Assembly (NCBI GenBank): GCA_903928685.1
Contig: CAIYRS010000003.1
Location: forward strand, 1-64,000
Direction: 5' to 3'
DNA: 64,000 bases
From: an uncultured Methylococcaceae bacterium
GTDB taxonomy: Bacteria > Pseudomonadota > Gammaproteobacteria > Methylococcales > Methylomonadaceae
Part shown: positions 61,920 through 64,000 of the stretch, piece by piece
Layout of the letters: the number at the start of each line of letters is the position of its first letter
Numbering within the stretch: position 1 is the stretch's first letter
Position numbers and translations under genes: made by a program
Notes under the pieces: generated by a model
Told to the model about the DNA's origin: nothing
The model's database searches: none
What the model saw: only the letters and a program-made list of their open reading frames with translations

Positions 61920-62408
61920 TTATTCGCCTTTCCCATAAAGCCCATCACTTTTATCCATATCCCCCGTTTGGCTATATAACAACGGTTTACCATCCTGTAA
62001 TTTCGCGGCGGCGATCACTTGGCAAATAGCCAGTTTGTGGTCGCCAGCATCACAAACATGGCTTAATCGGCAATCAAAATAAGCCAAGCTGTTTGCCAAT
62101 ATCGGTGCGCCAGTTTCTGCGCTCAGCCAGTCGTAGCCAGCCATTTTGTCCTTGATACCGCCGCTGCCAAAATGTTCGGCAGCAGCGTATTGCTGTTGCG
62201 TTAGTACATTCACCGAGCAAATTTTGCCAGCTTGTAATAATTGGTAAGAGTAATTACTGGGGTTGATGCTGATCGCTAACAGCGGTGGATTGAAGGATAC
62301 TTGCATCACCCATGCGGCGGTGAAGGCGTTATGGTGTTCGCCATCGCTGACACCGATGACGTAAACACCGTGGCTTAAGGTTTTAAATAGATCAGCCAGC
62401 TCAGTCAT
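61920..62408 (-). CDS. Flavin reductase family protein
   Basis: The 162-aa protein is a flavin-reductase-like FMN-binding domain (SHGVYVIGVSDGEHHNAFTAAWVMQVSFNPP, given as GVYVIGVSDG and AFTAAWVMQVSFNPPLLAIS; FGSGGIKDKMAGYDW; HKLAICQVIAA). Such proteins supply reduced flavin to a monooxygenase or act alone. Partner unknown. Its start overlaps the nadC stop by eight bases, so it is co-translated with nadC. Confidence 0.88.
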   Translation of the reverse strand: MTELADLFKTLSHGVYVIGVSDGEHHNAFTAAWVMQVSFNPPLLAISINPSNYSYQLLQAGKICSVNVLTQQQYAAAEHFGSGGIKDKMAGYDWLSAETGAPILANSLAYFDCRLSHVCDAGDHKLAICQVIAAAKLQDGKPLLYSQTGDMDKSDGLYGKGE

Positions 62409-63234
62409 GGCCTTGTACCAGTTGGATACGCATGGATAAATCCACGGCGTGCAGGTTTTTAGTCAACGCGCCTATGGAAATGAAATCTACGCCAGTTTCG
62501 GCAATGGCGCGGATGTTGTGCAGGCCGATATTGCCGGAGGCTTCCAGTTCAACTTGTCCAGCGTTGATGGCGACGGCGGCGACCATATCCGCCATGCTGA
62601 AATTATCCAGCATGATACGGTCAGGCTTGGCGTTTAGGGCTTGCTGCAATTCGGCTAAAGATTCTACTTCCACTTCAATCGGCATATTACTTTGCTGTCT
62701 AGCTGTCGCGACCGCGAGGGCAATAGAGCCTGCGGCGATGATGTGGTTTTCTTTGATTAACACGCCATCGTACAAACCCATGCGGTGATTATGGCAACCG
62801 CCGCAGGCTACGGCGTATTTTTGTGCGTTACGCAAACCGGGCAGGGTTTTGCGGGTGTCCAGCACTTTACAGCTCGTGCCTGCGACGGCATCCGCATATT
62901 GCTTTGCCACGCTGGCAGTGGCGGATAAGGTTTGTAACAGATTGAGTGCGGTGCGCTCGCCTGTTAACAGTCCGCGCGCCAAACCGCTGAGCTTGCACAG
63001 CACGGTGTTGCTGGCGACGTTTGCACCTTCGGCGACTTGCCAATCAATCTGCACATTGGCATCTAACTGGGTGAATACCGCGTTAAACCAAGCTGTGCCG
63101 CATAGCACCATGGCATCGCGGGTGATGACTTCGGCAGTGGCGTAGGTGTCAGTGGGGATTATCGCGGCGGTCAGGTCGCCGTCGCCAAGGTCTTCGGCAA
63201 GAAATGGGGCAATATCAATGGTTGGTGAGGGCAT
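62401..63234 (-). CDS. nadC: Nicotinate-nucleotide pyrophosphorylase (carboxylating)
   Basis: NadC turns quinolinate and PRPP into nicotinate mononucleotide in NAD synthesis. The 277-aa protein has EDLGDGDLTAAIIP, ERTALNLLQTLSATAS, KVLDTRKTLPGLRNAQKYAV, GGCHNHRMGLYDGVLIKENH and DNFSMADM, all family motifs. The start MPSPTIDIAPFL fits the family; 20 residues of a longer reading are unconserved. It is divergent from the radical SAM gene. Confidence 0.95.
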   Translation of the reverse strand: MPSPTIDIAPFLAEDLGDGDLTAAIIPTDTYATAEVITRDAMVLCGTAWFNAVFTQLDANVQIDWQVAEGANVASNTVLCKLSGLARGLLTGERTALNLLQTLSATASVAKQYADAVAGTSCKVLDTRKTLPGLRNAQKYAVACGGCHNHRMGLYDGVLIKENHIIAAGSIALAVATARQQSNMPIEVEVESLAELQQALNAKPDRIMLDNFSMADMVAAVAINAGQVELEASGNIGLHNIRAIAETGVDFISIGALTKNLHAVDLSMRIQLVQGHD

Positions 63235-63315
63235 GGCAGTGTCCAAAAAACTCAAATAAAAGCGGCAGAACGCCGTAGAATAGCATGTTTGCATATCCCC
63301 CTTAAGCTTGAGTGC

Positions 63316-64000
63316 ATGGCGTTGACTTTATCCATTACCAACCACCGCTCCGATATTGTCGGGCTGAAATATATTTATCCTGTGTTGTCCAGACGCGCAG
63401 GCGGCCTGTCTATTGGCATCAATTTCAATACCAATAACGCCTGTAATTGGCGCTGTATTTATTGCCAAGTGCCGGATTTGATAACGGGTAGCGCACCTGC
63501 GTTGGATTTCGCCTTGTTGGAGCAAGAATTGCGCGGTTTTTTACAGCAAGTGCTGCACGGGGATTTTTATGATGTTTTCCAAGTGCCGCCAGAACAGCGG
63601 GTCATCAAAGACATTGCCATCGCGGGCAATGGCGAACCCACCAGCTTAAAAGAATTTGCCGAAGCCGTTGGCTTGATTGGGCGCATCGCCACAGAATTGG
63701 GCGTATTACCACAGAGCAAATTTGTGTTGATAAGCAACGGCAGCCTCATTCATTTGCCGAAAGTGCAAGATGGCTTACGGGCGTTGCACCGCTATGGTGG
63801 CGAAGTGTGGTTTAAGTTGGATAGTGCCGATGACAGCCGCCGCAAGCTAATCAATAACAGCGTGCAATCCACCGCCGCCGCATTGGCAAATATGCGGATA
63901 GCATCCGGGTTATGCACCACCAAAATCCAAACTTGCGTGTTTGAATATCAGCAACAAGGTTGGTCGTTATCTGAGCAGCAAGCTTATTTAGATGCGCTCA
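63316..64000 (+). CDS. Radical SAM protein, 3' truncated by window end
   Basis: An open frame runs from the ATG at 63316 to the last base of the window (228 codons). It has the 4Fe-4S cluster motif C43-x3-C47-x2-C50 in NACNWRCIYCQ and a GNGEPTSL segment for SAM binding. GINFNTNNACNWRCIYCQVP resembles the Mob/MoaA-like or YfkAB-type radical SAM proteins. The substrate cannot be told from the visible part. It is 81 bases from the divergent nadC start. Confidence 0.85.
   Translation, partial: MALTLSITNHRSDIVGLKYIYPVLSRRAGGLSIGINFNTNNACNWRCIYCQVPDLITGSAPALDFALLEQELRGFLQQVLHGDFYDVFQVPPEQRVIKDIAIAGNGEPTSLKEFAEAVGLIGRIATELGVLPQSKFVLISNGSLIHLPKVQDGLRALHRYGGEVWFKLDSADDSRRKLINNSVQSTAAALANMRIASGLCTTKIQTCVFEYQQQGWSLSEQQAYLDAL

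Overview
The window looks like chromosome from a gammaproteobacterial methanotroph or close methylotroph (Methylococcales-like; an inference). The main pointers are a serine-cycle gene set (hydroxypyruvate reductase, serine-glyoxylate aminotransferase, malyl-CoA lyase, malate thiokinase mtkA/mtkB), a formaldehyde-activating enzyme (fae), a fused ThiS-ThiG, a PEP-CTERM protein, and gammaproteobacterial gene orders such as ccsA/ffh-rpsP-rimM-trmD-rplS and dnaB-alr. No rRNA, certain tRNA, CRISPR array, phage or intact IS was seen.

Layout. 1-9 kb: a truncated structured RNA (possibly 6S-like), a PEP-CTERM exported protein, a PP-loop tRNA-thiolation-type enzyme, a dynamin-like GTPase, pyrE, trmB, thiSG-aroG and folA. 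9-19 kb: an asparaginase, ppa, an SPFH-NfeD-GGDEF/EAL operon, a small membrane protein overlapping a deformylase, then dnaB-alr. 19-26 kb: an FMN reductase, a RelE/ParE toxin relic, a one-polypeptide HTH/GHKL-ATPase/STAS-like regulator preceded by three phased TTGACAA repeats, an OmpR-type two-component system, and a divergent exported set (unknown 392-aa protein, Tat metallophosphoesterase, CuA-like cupredoxin). 26-32 kb: a TorF-like porin, then an ECF sigma / anti-sigma / subtilisin-like protease operon in which the anti-sigma factor appears to end in a subtilase-propeptide-like domain, followed by an FG-GAP/VCBS exported protein, an IS5-type transposase remnant and a mazE gene with a frameshifted mazF.

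32-48 kb: speA, a TauE/DsbD-like membrane protein, a receiver-less sigma-54 activator, ylqF, yfbR, a stand-alone cyclic-nucleotide-binding protein, a three-gene envelope operon (beta-barrel, Cys-containing BNR lipoprotein, thioredoxin-like protein), fae, an SRPBCC protein, a YidD variant, dbpA and a lone soxB. 47-52 kb: ccsA divergent from the ffh-rpsP-rimM-trmD-rplS translation cluster. 52-58 kb: the serine-cycle genes, with hprA and sga divergent from mcl-mtkA-mtkB across a 241-bp control region with a good sigma-70 promoter. 58-64 kb: a membrane-anchored acidic protein, a gcvR-like ACT protein with bcp and phoH, nadC with a flavin reductase, and the start of a radical SAM gene.

Intergenic DNA is rich in non-coding repeats: elements with terminal inverted repeats (including two nested cases, one with an apparent 10-bp target duplication), a REP-like family with a GTAGGATGGGCT end, a 28-bp palindrome present three times at gene ends, and a 33-bp palindrome present twice with a compensated base-pair change. 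The most promising unexplained systems are the sigma/anti-sigma/subtilase operon, the HTH-GHKL-STAS regulator with its putative operators, and the two exported metal- or redox-looking operons at 23.4-26.0 kb and 39.3-42.0 kb.
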